Positions 56,621 through 64,000 of a stretch of 64,000 nucleotides of DNA are shown here, piece by piece. The notes under the pieces were generated by a model, which saw only the letters and a program-made list of their open reading frames with translations, had not been told where the DNA came from and made no database searches. The translations under genes and the position numbers were made by a program. Position 1 is the stretch's first letter, and every line of letters starts with the position of its first letter. This DNA is from Rhodococcus sp. KRD197 (GTDB lineage Bacteria > Actinomycetota > Actinomycetes > Mycobacteriales > Mycobacteriaceae). Where the stretch lies: contig NZ_JABFAO010000010.1 in NCBI RefSeq assembly GCF_017168235.1, positions 62,001 to 126,000 of the forward strand, in the 5' to 3' direction.

Positions 56621-58542
56621 TGACCCACTCCGCGCTGCCATTCGGATCATGGCCCTCGCCCATCTCCGCTGCCGACTTGGCGGCCAGCGGGCACCCCGTC
56701 GAAGGTGGCATATTCGTCGGCGACGAGATCTGGTGGTCGGAAATGCGGCCCACCGAAGGCGGACGCACCACCATCTGCCGATACCGCGGCGACGAGGTCG
56801 AGACGATGCTCCGCGCGCCGTTCAACGCCCGTAGCCGAGTGCACGAGTACGGCGGCGGGGCGTGGACGGCCACACCCGACGGACGGATGATCTTCGTCGA
56901 GTTCTCCGACCAGCGTGTCTACATCGCCCGGCCGGGTGAGGATCCCGTTCCCCTGACGCCCGAACCGGCGGTGACCGCCTCGGTCCGGTACGGCGAGCTG
57001 TCGATCGTGAGCTTCCCGCACGGCGCCGAAGTGCTTGCCGTGCGGGAGATCCACGACGGGACGGACATCGTTCGCGATATCTGTGCGATCGCCCTCGACG
57101 GCACCGGCGCGCGCTCGCTGGTGTCCGGATCGCACTTCCTGGCGTCCCCGCGGATGTCGCCGAACGGAACTCATTTGGCGTGGATTGCCTGGGATCACCC
57201 GCAGATGCCCTGGGATGGAACAGAACTGCGCATAGTAGACCTCGCGACCGGAGAATGGACCCGCGTTCTCGGCGGCCCCGACGAGTCGGTGCTGCAACCG
57301 GAATGGATCGACGAGGACTCGCTCTACGTCATCAGCGACCGCAGCGGGTGGTGGAACCTGTATCGAACTGATCTGAGCGGCAACGCCGAAGCGCTGCACA
57401 CCAGTGAAGCCGACTTCGGCGCTCCGCTGTGGCACCTCGGTGCTCGCTGGTACTCGATCCTGGACGACGGAACCCTCTTGACGGTGCGTACATTCGGCGT
57501 AGACACCCTGGCGATTCTGAACCCAGCTACAGGTTCGCTCGAAGATATCGATCTGGACGGCCTCACCTCCGTCTCGCTGAGCGGTCGTGCGGGAACGTCG
57601 GTCCTGATCAAAGCCGCTGGCGCGCAGAGGCCCGCGGGGCTGAGATTGCTCGACCTGGAGACCCCCGCGGTCGCCGACATTCGCTCCGGGCTCGAGAGCG
57701 TCCCTGACGCCGACTACCTCCCCCTCGGTGAGCCGATAACCTTCAAAGGCCCCGAGCGCGAGGTGCATACCGTCGTGTACGCCCCGCGCAATCCCGAGTA
57801 CTGCGGCCTCGACGGTGAACTCCCGCCGTACGTTGCGTTCGTGCACGGCGGTCCCACAGCGCACGTCGCCCCGGCCCTGAACCCGGTGTTCGCGTACTTC
57901 ACCAGCCGAGGCATCGGCGTCGTCGACGTCAACTACGGTGGGTCGAGCGGATACGGCCGCGAATACCGCAACCGGTTGCAGGGGCAGTGGGGTGTGGTCG
58001 ACGTCGAGGATACCGTCGCTGCCGTCCGCGGGCTGGCCGAGGCCGGGCTCGCCGACCCAGCTCGCCTGGCCATCGAGGGCGGCTCCGCAGGCGGCTGGAC
58101 CGTCCTGGCAGCCCTGACATCGTCCGACGTATTCGCCTGTGGTGCATCGTACTTCGGGGTTGCCGAGCTGGAGTTGTTCGTCGCCGAGACACATGATTTC
58201 GAATCCCGCTACATCGACGGACTGATCGGGCCGTTGCCGGAGGCGCTGGAACTGTACCGAACCCGCGCACCGCTCAACAACGTCGACGGACTGTCCTGCC
58301 CCGTGTTGCTGCTGCAAGGCCTGTCCGATCCGATCGTGCCGCCATCGCAGGCCGAGCGGTTCCGCGACGCCATGGTGCGCAAGGGTATTCCGCACGCCTA
58401 CCTTGCGTACGAGGGTGAATCGCACGGCTTCCGCAAACTCGACACTCTGGTGAACGCCCGCGAATCCGAGCTCTCGTTCTACGGGCAGGTCATGGGCTTC
58501 ACCCCGCCGGGGATCCCGACGCTGGAGCTGTGGCGACCCTAG
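56620..58542 (+). CDS. S9-family (prolyl oligopeptidase-like) serine peptidase
   Basis: This 640-residue protein has an N-terminal beta-propeller (residues 30-370, blades with YGGGAW and LAWIAWDHPQMPWDG) and a C-terminal alpha/beta hydrolase domain. The nucleophile is in EGGSAGGWTVLAAL, the Asp in QGLSDPIVPP and the His in EGESHGFRKLD. No signal peptide is present, so it is likely cytosolic. It would act on short peptides or N-acylated peptides. TAGGGT at leaderless spacing precedes ATG 56620. Confidence 0.92.
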   Translation: MTHSALPFGSWPSPISAADLAASGHPVEGGIFVGDEIWWSEMRPTEGGRTTICRYRGDEVETMLRAPFNARSRVHEYGGGAWTATPDGRMIFVEFSDQRVYIARPGEDPVPLTPEPAVTASVRYGELSIVSFPHGAEVLAVREIHDGTDIVRDICAIALDGTGARSLVSGSHFLASPRMSPNGTHLAWIAWDHPQMPWDGTELRIVDLATGEWTRVLGGPDESVLQPEWIDEDSLYVISDRSGWWNLYRTDLSGNAEALHTSEADFGAPLWHLGARWYSILDDGTLLTVRTFGVDTLAILNPATGSLEDIDLDGLTSVSLSGRAGTSVLIKAAGAQRPAGLRLLDLETPAVADIRSGLESVPDADYLPLGEPITFKGPEREVHTVVYAPRNPEYCGLDGELPPYVAFVHGGPTAHVAPALNPVFAYFTSRGIGVVDVNYGGSSGYGREYRNRLQGQWGVVDVEDTVAAVRGLAEAGLADPARLAIEGGSAGGWTVLAALTSSDVFACGASYFGVAELELFVAETHDFESRYIDGLIGPLPEALELYRTRAPLNNVDGLSCPVLLLQGLSDPIVPPSQAERFRDAMVRKGIPHAYLAYEGESHGFRKLDTLVNARESELSFYGQVMGFTPPGIPTLELWRP

Positions 58543-58563
58543 GTCTCACGGGTGTGCGGGGTC

Positions 58564-58595
58564 GGGTGCGCACCCTTTTTGCAGGGTGCGCACCC
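58564..58595. terminator. hairpin from two copies of a palindromic 12-mer
   Basis: GGGTGCGCACCC occurs at 58564-58575 and 58584-58595. Because each copy is self-complementary, the two can pair as a 12-bp stem around an 8-base loop with TTTTT. It lies between the convergent S9 and AbiEi-like genes. Confidence 0.7.
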
Positions 58596-58638
58596 CCGCT
58601 CGGACGTGAATCGAGCGTCCAGGTCGGCAAAAGTGTTG

Positions 58639-59583
58639 TCAGGTCTCGCGCGTGGTACCCGTCGGCGGCGGTGATGCCGCAGCTCGCGCCGCCGCCGCAA
58701 CGAGTAGTGCACGAATCCGGTGTGGATGTTCCAGGTCCGCCCAGGTCAATCGCACTACTTGGCGTCCGGTCGCGCGGATCCGGTCCTCGCGCCGCTTCTC
58801 CTCCCACAGCACATCCGAGGCCGAATGCCCCTCCGGCACAAGCTTGCCGTACTTGATTCGTCCGTCGAACTCGACAACGGTGGATATGTCCTCGATGTCG
58901 AAGTCGAGTCGGGCGAATACACCTGCGGCATCGGACAACAGGACCTGCGGCCGCGGTGCGTATCCCAGTTCGTGCAGCACTACGCGACAGCGTGATTCGC
59001 CGACACTCTCCGAGCGTGCGTCCATGAACTCCGCAACGCGCCGCGCCCTACGGTTGTCGGGATGGTTCGCGCACGAATCGAGCACGGCGTCAATCTGATC
59101 TCGGGTGACACCGCGCGTGCGTGCTGCGCAGTCTGCGATGCACACCGCTTCCTCGAAAGGTAGCGAACGGGCAACGTCGGCAACAGTTCTCGCCAGTGAG
59201 GTCACCCGAACCCCGTCGACTTCGGTGACCTCGGACTCCGTGTACGTGGAGGTATGGACTTTCCGGGTGCTGCTGCTACGCCCTCCGCCGGACCGGTTGC
59301 GGGTGATGTGCACCTTCCGAAGGTCTGCGTTGTAGACATCGAGCCCGTGCAGCACCACCGCGGAGATGTGGCTCAACACGGAGTCGGGTGACTGTGATGT
59401 GCTCAGCACTGCTTCGGCGACGATCCGGTGCTTGTCCGTGGGGGACAGGGCATCGAATTCTGTACTGCTGACGAACTTCCCGGGGCACAATCGGCGCCAG
59501 GCGCGGGTGCGGCAATATCGTTGCAGCTCTGAATCGGAGACACCCCGGGCAAGTGCGTGCTGTCGAGAGACTATGCGGGTCAC
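58639..59583 (-). CDS. AbiEi-antitoxin-domain/DUF559-like protein
   Basis: This 314-residue protein has an N-terminal winged-helix-like part (SRQHALARGVSDSELQRYC, CRTRAWRRLCPGKFVS) typical of AbiEi-type antitoxins. A middle helical region and a C-terminal restriction-endonuclease-like fold follow. The latter holds FDIEDISTVVEFDGRIKYG, VLWEEKRREDRIRATG and the conserved VVRLTWADLEHP. These actinobacterial proteins are widespread and often lack a partner toxin. No AbiEii gene is adjacent. A nuclease role is suggested by the E-x-D..EK pattern but not shown. Confidence 0.8.
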   Translation of the reverse strand: MTRIVSRQHALARGVSDSELQRYCRTRAWRRLCPGKFVSSTEFDALSPTDKHRIVAEAVLSTSQSPDSVLSHISAVVLHGLDVYNADLRKVHITRNRSGGGRSSSTRKVHTSTYTESEVTEVDGVRVTSLARTVADVARSLPFEEAVCIADCAARTRGVTRDQIDAVLDSCANHPDNRRARRVAEFMDARSESVGESRCRVVLHELGYAPRPQVLLSDAAGVFARLDFDIEDISTVVEFDGRIKYGKLVPEGHSASDVLWEEKRREDRIRATGRQVVRLTWADLEHPHRIRALLVAAAARAAASPPPTGTTRET

Positions 59584-59738
59584 AGGCGAATCGTGCCCGG
59601 ACCTGACTGTGGCAACAAGATACGCTACGCGAATTGTGGATAACCCCGTTGCCTGTGCACAACTCGGCGGTTGAGAGCCTGCACGGTGGGTCCGGTGGTG
59701 TAGGGGGTGTAGTCGCCGGAACCACGCACCCCCACTGA

Positions 59739-59782
59739 CAACTACGCACCCCTGCTCTGAGGTGAGCAGGGGTGCGTAGTTG
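59739..59782. terminator. 19-bp perfect inverted repeat after etfD
   Basis: The arms 59739-59757 and 59764-59782 are perfect reverse complements with a 6-base loop. They end 17 bases past the etfD stop on the minus strand. The same 10-mer ACGCACCCCC-like words recur just upstream (59724-59733), so this may be a repeat remnant as well as a terminator. Confidence 0.7.
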
Positions 59783-59799
59783 ACGAAAAGGGTGCGAGC

Positions 59800-62700
59800 T
59801 TACTTCTTTCGGCCCGGCACCTTCGTGCCCGGCGCGAATCCGAGCCCACCTGCCTTCGGCTTCGGCGGCGTGGGTGCACCGGCTCCGTTGGCCTCATCCG
59901 AGTTCTCGTTGCCGGTGGCTTCGGACACTGCCGGAGCTGCGTCCGGTGCCTCGGCAGGCGCTGCGTCGACGGGTGCCGACGTCTCCGCGGGCTTTCCCGG
60001 TGCCTTGGCGCCCGGCTTCTTGAAGCCTGACTTGACCGCGAGACCCTTGGGCTTCACCGTCGGCTTCGTCTCGGTCGCAGCGGTTGGTGCCTCAGCTGCC
60101 GGTGCCTCAGACGCCGTTGTCTCGGCAGCAGGAGCTTCGGCGGCAGGCGTCTGTGTTGCAGGCGCGGACGGCTTGCCGGGAGCCTTCGCGCCCGGCTTCT
60201 TGAAGCCCGATTTGACGGCCAGGCCCTTGGGCTTGACTGTCGGCGTCGATTCCGTCGCGGTGACGTCTGCAGACGAGTCCGCGGTAGCGTCTGCAGGGGC
60301 CGCAGCTGGTGCCTCGGCTGGTGCTGCAGAACCGGCCGCCTTCGCTCCGGGTGCCTTGCCCTTGAGCTGTAGCCCCTTGCCGCCGGGTGCCTTTGCGCCA
60401 CCGGCCAGTCCGAGACCCTTGGGCTTGGCTGCCGGCGCACCGGCAGGCTCGGATTCTGCAGCCTTCTCGGGTGCTGCGGCAGCGGGTGCTTTGGCGCCGG
60501 GAGGCTTGGCCAGGCCCTTCATCTTCAGACCGCCGGCCTTGGGTGCGGGCGCTGCGGGTGCAGACTTCGCTTCGGCCGGCTCCTCGACCGGTTCGATGCG
60601 CTCGGCCTCTTCGACCTCGGCTGTCTCCTCGGCGACGAGATTCTCCTGGGGACTGCGTTCCCGGGGAATGACCTTGATGTTCTCGGCCAGGGTCGACGCC
60701 TCGACGCGGTTGATCGACTCGAGCATCAGCTGCGCGACATCGACGACCTCGACGCCCTCGTGTGCGCCGCCTTCCTGACGTGCGGTGACACCGTCGGTGA
60801 GCATCACTCGGCAGAACGGGCAACCAGTGGCGATCTTCTTCGGGTTGGTCGCCAGTGCCTCGTCGACCCGGTCGATGTTGATGCGCTTGCCGATGTTCTC
60901 TTCCATCCACATGCGAGCACCACCGGCACCACAGCACATGGACCGCTCACCGTGGCGCGGCATCTCCTTGAGGTTGGAGCCCGACGCGGCCATGAGCTCA
61001 CGCGGAGCGTCGTAGACCTTGTTGTGTCGGCCGAGGTAGCACGGATCGTGATAGGTCACGTCCTCGCTGACGGAGGACACGGGGATCAGCTTCTTCTGAC
61101 GCACGAGGCGGTTGAGCAGCTGCGTGTGGTGGACAACCTCGTAGTCGCCGCCGACCTGCGGGTACTCGTTGCCGAGCGCGTTGAAGCAGTGCGCGCAGGT
61201 GACGACGATCTTGCGCTTGCTCTGTTCGACGCCCTCGAACACGGTGTTCAGCGTCTCGATGTTCTGCATCGCGAGCTGCTGGAACAGAAACTCGTTGCCC
61301 GCGCGGCGAGCGGAGTCGCCGGTGCAGGTCTCGTCGGCGCCGAGGACCATGAACTTCACACCCGCGGTGGCCAGTAGTTCGGCAACGGCCTTGGTGGTCT
61401 TCTTCGCACGGTCCTCGTAGGCACCGGCGCAACCGACCCAGAAGAGGTACTCGTAATCCTGGAACGAGTCGGCGTCCTTGCCGAATACCGGGATCTCGAA
61501 TTCCATCTCGTTGATCCAGTTGAGACGGTCCTTGGAGTTCTGGCCCCAAGGGTTGCCCTTGTTCTCGAGGTTCTTGAACAACCCGGCGAGCTCGGACGGG
61601 AACTCCGATTCGATCAGCACCTGGTAGCGGCGCATGTCGATGATGTGGTCGACGTGCTCGATGTCCACCGGGCACTGCTCGACGCAGGCGCCACACGTGG
61701 TGCAGCTCCACAGAACCTCGGGGTCGATGATGCCGCCCTCGATGGCGTCGGCGACGAGCTTGCGATCGGCCTCGTCGCGCGCTGCCTGCGGAATGAGGTC
61801 CAACTTGGCTTGGTCGACATTGCCTTCCGCGTCGACAAGGCCCACCTCGTCGCCCGCCATGTCTTTCTTGCCGCCTGCGAGCAGGTAGGGAGCTTTGGCG
61901 TGGCTGTGATCGCGCAGCGAGGTGATGAGCAGTTTCGGCGAGAGGGGCTTGCCGGTGTTCCAGGCGGGGCACTGCGACTGGCAGCGGCCACACTCGGTGC
62001 ACGTGGTGAAGTCCAGCCAGCCCTTCCAGCTGAAGTCCTCGATCTTGCCTGCACCGAACGCATCGACGTCGGGATCGGCTTCCTCCATTTCGAGGACCTT
62101 GCCGCCGGACATCATGGGCTTTGCAGCGCCGAGTGCGACGGTGCCGTCGTCCATGCGCTTGAAGTAGATGTTGGGGAACGCGGTGAAGCGGTGCCACGCG
62201 ACGCCCCAGTTGATGCGGGTGCCGACGATGTACAGCCAGATCATGCCGGACATCAGCTTGATGAACGCGAACACGGCAACCATGTTGGAGTTGGCGGGAA
62301 GTAGCGTCGCCAGGTTCATGGTGAAGAAGTCGGTCCACGGGTTCGCGTGGCCGTAGGTCGCGATCTTGCCCGCCTTGACGAAGATCATGCCCAAGCCCTC
62401 GATGAGGACGACAGCCTCGACGAAATAGGCGGCGTTGAAGTTCGAGCCTGCGAAGCGTGACTGACGCTCGGGCTTACGCGGGTGATTGAGCTGGCGAATG
62501 ACGATGAGCACGGTGATGCCGATCACGGTGCCGAGTCCGAGGAGTTCGTCGATGAGGTGATACGCCGCGGTGTCACCGATGAGAGGCCAGTGGAACTCGG
62601 GGTTGAAGGTCTGGCCGTAGGCCTCGAACCAGACGATCGCACCGAGCATGAAGCCGATCATGACCAGCCAGTGGGCCCAGCCGACGGTGCGGAACTTGAC

Positions 62701-62892
62701 CATCTTGGTGTGCGCGGCGAACTCGACGATCATCTGCTTGAAGCGCGGAATGATCGGGTGCCAGCGCTCCGGTGCAGGCTGGCCGAGGCGGACCATGTTG
62801 AACATCCGCAGCCCGCCGCGAATGAAGACGTACCAGCACACCAGGGAAAGCAGCGCACCGACCGTGCCCAACGTAATCGTCAGGGCGTTCAT
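59800..62892 (-). CDS. etfD: EtfD: membrane Fe-S ETF-quinone oxidoreductase
   Basis: This 1,030-residue enzyme has an N-terminal membrane domain of five to six helices (residues 1-230, NarI-like) and two [4Fe-4S] ferredoxin motifs: CTECGRCQSQCP (298-309) and CTTCGACVEQCP (397-408). Two CCG domains follow (about 475-740): WVGCAGAYEDRAKK, TCAHCFNALGNEYP, DPCYLGRHNKVYDA, MCCGAGGARMW. A roughly 285-residue Ala/Pro/Lys-rich tail contains repeats of GLAVKSGFKKPGAKAPGKP. It reoxidises EtfBA that acyl-CoA dehydrogenases reduce, passing electrons to quinone; the M. tuberculosis counterpart is Rv0338c. ATG 62892 is used. Two operator palindromes lie 71-111 bases upstream. Confidence 0.94.
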   Translation of the reverse strand: MNALTITLGTVGALLSLVCWYVFIRGGLRMFNMVRLGQPAPERWHPIIPRFKQMIVEFAAHTKMVKFRTVGWAHWLVMIGFMLGAIVWFEAYGQTFNPEFHWPLIGDTAAYHLIDELLGLGTVIGITVLIVIRQLNHPRKPERQSRFAGSNFNAAYFVEAVVLIEGLGMIFVKAGKIATYGHANPWTDFFTMNLATLLPANSNMVAVFAFIKLMSGMIWLYIVGTRINWGVAWHRFTAFPNIYFKRMDDGTVALGAAKPMMSGGKVLEMEEADPDVDAFGAGKIEDFSWKGWLDFTTCTECGRCQSQCPAWNTGKPLSPKLLITSLRDHSHAKAPYLLAGGKKDMAGDEVGLVDAEGNVDQAKLDLIPQAARDEADRKLVADAIEGGIIDPEVLWSCTTCGACVEQCPVDIEHVDHIIDMRRYQVLIESEFPSELAGLFKNLENKGNPWGQNSKDRLNWINEMEFEIPVFGKDADSFQDYEYLFWVGCAGAYEDRAKKTTKAVAELLATAGVKFMVLGADETCTGDSARRAGNEFLFQQLAMQNIETLNTVFEGVEQSKRKIVVTCAHCFNALGNEYPQVGGDYEVVHHTQLLNRLVRQKKLIPVSSVSEDVTYHDPCYLGRHNKVYDAPRELMAASGSNLKEMPRHGERSMCCGAGGARMWMEENIGKRINIDRVDEALATNPKKIATGCPFCRVMLTDGVTARQEGGAHEGVEVVDVAQLMLESINRVEASTLAENIKVIPRERSPQENLVAEETAEVEEAERIEPVEEPAEAKSAPAAPAPKAGGLKMKGLAKPPGAKAPAAAAPEKAAESEPAGAPAAKPKGLGLAGGAKAPGGKGLQLKGKAPGAKAAGSAAPAEAPAAAPADATADSSADVTATESTPTVKPKGLAVKSGFKKPGAKAPGKPSAPATQTPAAEAPAAETTASEAPAAEAPTAATETKPTVKPKGLAVKSGFKKPGAKAPGKPAETSAPVDAAPAEAPDAAPAVSEATGNENSDEANGAGAPTPPKPKAGGLGFAPGTKVPGRKK

Positions 62893-62962
62893 GTAAGCGG
62901 CCTTTCGTTCAGCGGTAGCGGGGACTACCTCGGTTCAGCCCGATCAGCCCAAGACTAGCGAT

Positions 62963-62978
62963 GCTACCCGCTGGTAAC
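62963..62978. promoter_or_regulatory. palindromic operator-like site upstream of etfD (1)
   Basis: GCTACCCGCTGGTAAC has the same half-sites as the fadE5 and fadA2 sites and lies 71 bases before the etfD start. Confidence 0.65.
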
Positions 62979-62987
62979 AAGTTGCAT

Positions 62988-63003
62988 GTTACTGATGGGT
63001 AAC
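62988..63003. promoter_or_regulatory. palindromic operator-like site upstream of etfD (2)
   Basis: GTTACTGATGGGTAAC has GTTAC/GTAAC arms and is 25 bases from the first site, close to two helical turns. The pair could bind two dimers on one face. Confidence 0.65.
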
Positions 63004-63422
63004 TTAGCGACGATTCGCAGCGACATGCTGGTCGATCATCGGACGAACTGCCGTCGCGGTGGGCTGAACCGGTCAGTAGGTTGCGTCGTGTCGGTCACGT
63101 TATGCCCTGGTGCTCGAAGCGCTGTCGAGAAGGCAGGCCTAAGTCCCTTCCGGGTCTCGTGTGCGTGGGCTGAATTCGACAGGCTTGAAGCGCCCAAAAC
63201 GGGCATTGTGACTGGTATCGAGCGCCAAATTCGGCCACGAAGTGACGCGCGTGAATGGTGTGACTGGAAAAGGGTGCCAAGACGATAACGGTTGGTCGGA
63301 CATGTGGGTTATGCTGCTGCGGCACCGACAAATTCGCGGATTCGGTCTGGGTGTTTCTGCGTCTGACGGGCTCTTTATTGCTACCTGCCAGGCAAGACTG
63401 CATAGAAACGGAAATTCGGTAC
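63004..63422. other. gene-free stretch before the secreted protein
   Basis: This 419-base stretch has no frame with good coding character in either direction. It is a long leader or promoter for the secreted-protein gene. No riboswitch or RNA motif was recognised. Confidence 0.5.
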
Positions 63423-64000
63423 ATGAAACTCAGCAAACTGGTCGCTACGGCTGCCTTCTTGGCGGCGGCAATGGGTCTGGCCAGCGGCACGGCCTATGCA
63501 GATCCGGCCCCAGCGGCTCCCTCCACCTCCGAGGAAATCGGCTTCGAGTCCAACCTCGAGGATCGCACCATCGTCACGACCATCGACGCGGGTGTCTTCA
63601 AGGTCGCCGACGACGGCAAGACGGTCGACGTCCTCGATTCGGCCGACAATGTTGTGGTGACGCTTCCGCTGTCCTTCAATCTGGGCGGCCTGAACTTCCC
63701 GTACGAGCAGAACGTCGACGACGACGGCAAGACGCTCCGTCTCGTGCCGGTGCTCGACTTCACCAAGGCTTCCGCTGACTCTCGCAGCGTCGGCGCGACA
63801 CCGGTCGCATCGCCTGACGAGAACCTCAAGGCTCAGCAGACCTTCTCCTCGCAGCTCGGTATCGCGACGGCGATCGGTGGATTGACCGGAACCATCATCG
63901 GAGCTGCCCTCGGGCTCATCGGAATCGTGGGCGGCCCCACTGTCATTGCATCCGTAATCACTGGCGCCGGGATCGGCGGGGTCGTAGGCACAATCATCGC
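63423..64000 (+). CDS. secreted protein with glycine-rich hydrophobic region (C-terminus off window)
   Basis: The first 192 residues are present. A signal peptide (MKLSKLVATAAFLAAAMGLA, cleavage after SGTAYA) leads into a beta-rich domain (NLEDRTIVTTIDAGVFKVAD, SFNLGGLNFPYEQNVDDDGK). A Gly/Ile/Ala-rich stretch follows (GGLTGTIIGAALGLIGIVGG), continuing past the window end. That stretch could insert into a membrane or aid secretion through glycine-zipper packing. I recall similar secreted proteins across Rhodococcus and related genera without an assigned function. The ribosome site is weak (CGGAAATT). Confidence 0.75.
   Translation, partial: MKLSKLVATAAFLAAAMGLASGTAYADPAPAAPSTSEEIGFESNLEDRTIVTTIDAGVFKVADDGKTVDVLDSADNVVVTLPLSFNLGGLNFPYEQNVDDDGKTLRLVPVLDFTKASADSRSVGATPVASPDENLKAQQTFSSQLGIATAIGGLTGTIIGAALGLIGIVGGPTVIASVITGAGIGGVVGTII

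Noticed and set aside
58639..59583. Complete AbiE toxin-antitoxin system
   Set aside because: Only the antitoxin-domain/nuclease-like gene is present, and no AbiEii-type nucleotidyltransferase is adjacent.
63292..63315. Promoter with TTGGTC and TATGCT before the secreted-protein gene
   Set aside because: The spacing of 12 bases is too short for a housekeeping sigma promoter.

Overview
The window is high-GC chromosomal DNA from a mycolic-acid-containing actinobacterium. It most likely comes from Rhodococcus or a close relative. The main evidence is gene order, read by eye and compared from memory with Mycobacterium tuberculosis. AftD-type arabinosyltransferase, LpqI, HtdX, FabG4, FadA2, FadE5, EtfD, dCTP deaminase and the MTA phosphorylase/GalE/GT2/DUF2064 group all appear in recognisable blocks. 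I see no phage, insertion sequence or CRISPR array.

1-12.6 kb is a cell-envelope region. After a truncated ROK sugar kinase come a methyltransferase, a GT4 glycosyltransferase, a large membrane protein, a Wzx-like flippase, a PorA/DUF3068-type protein, an acyltransferase and the very large arabinosyltransferase AftD with a small DUF2613 protein in front. Several of these correspond to the corynebacterial/mycobacterial cluster tied to trehalose-mycolate modification and export. 12.7-19 kb carries a universal stress protein, the lipoprotein glycosidase LpqI, a TetR regulator and a fatty-acid module (htdX-fabG4 divergent from fadA2). 19-25.4 kb holds a complete branched-chain-amino-acid-type ABC transporter (livKMHGF order K-M-H-F-G on the minus strand) with a divergent PucR-type regulator. 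25.4-31.7 kb has a VanW-family wall protein, a flavin reductase, FadE5, a methyltransferase, a MarR regulator and a tiny membrane protein.

31.8-36.4 kb is a tightly overlapping operon (mtnP, epimerase, GT2, DUF2064) divergent from a large membrane protein. 36.4-39.5 kb is an operon of lipoprotein, membrane-anchored molybdopterin oxidoreductase, small membrane protein and methyltransferase. 39.9-46.3 kb encodes a sulfurtransferase, a GMC oxidoreductase plus aldehyde dehydrogenase pair with its own divergent PucR regulator, and an exported GH16 glycosidase of lower GC. tRNA-Gly(CCC) and dcd follow. 47.4-52.5 kb is the most unusual segment: two actin/Hsp70-fold ATPase-like paralogues and a third related truncated membrane protein surround a CYTH-CHAD protein. 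The remainder has a fused HadAB-type dehydratase, an alanine/aspartate-type aminotransferase, an SRAP protein, DUF3263, an S9 peptidase, an AbiEi/DUF559-like protein, EtfD and a truncated secreted protein.

Two themes link separate regions. First, near-identical 16-bp palindromes lie upstream of fabG4/fadA2, fadE5 and etfD, so the acyl-CoA dehydrogenase, hydratase, dehydrogenase, thiolase and electron-sink genes may form one regulon. Second, many genes start 6-8 bases after a TANNNT element with no Shine-Dalgarno, a leaderless-mRNA signature. All calls come from reading the sequence; no database search was run.
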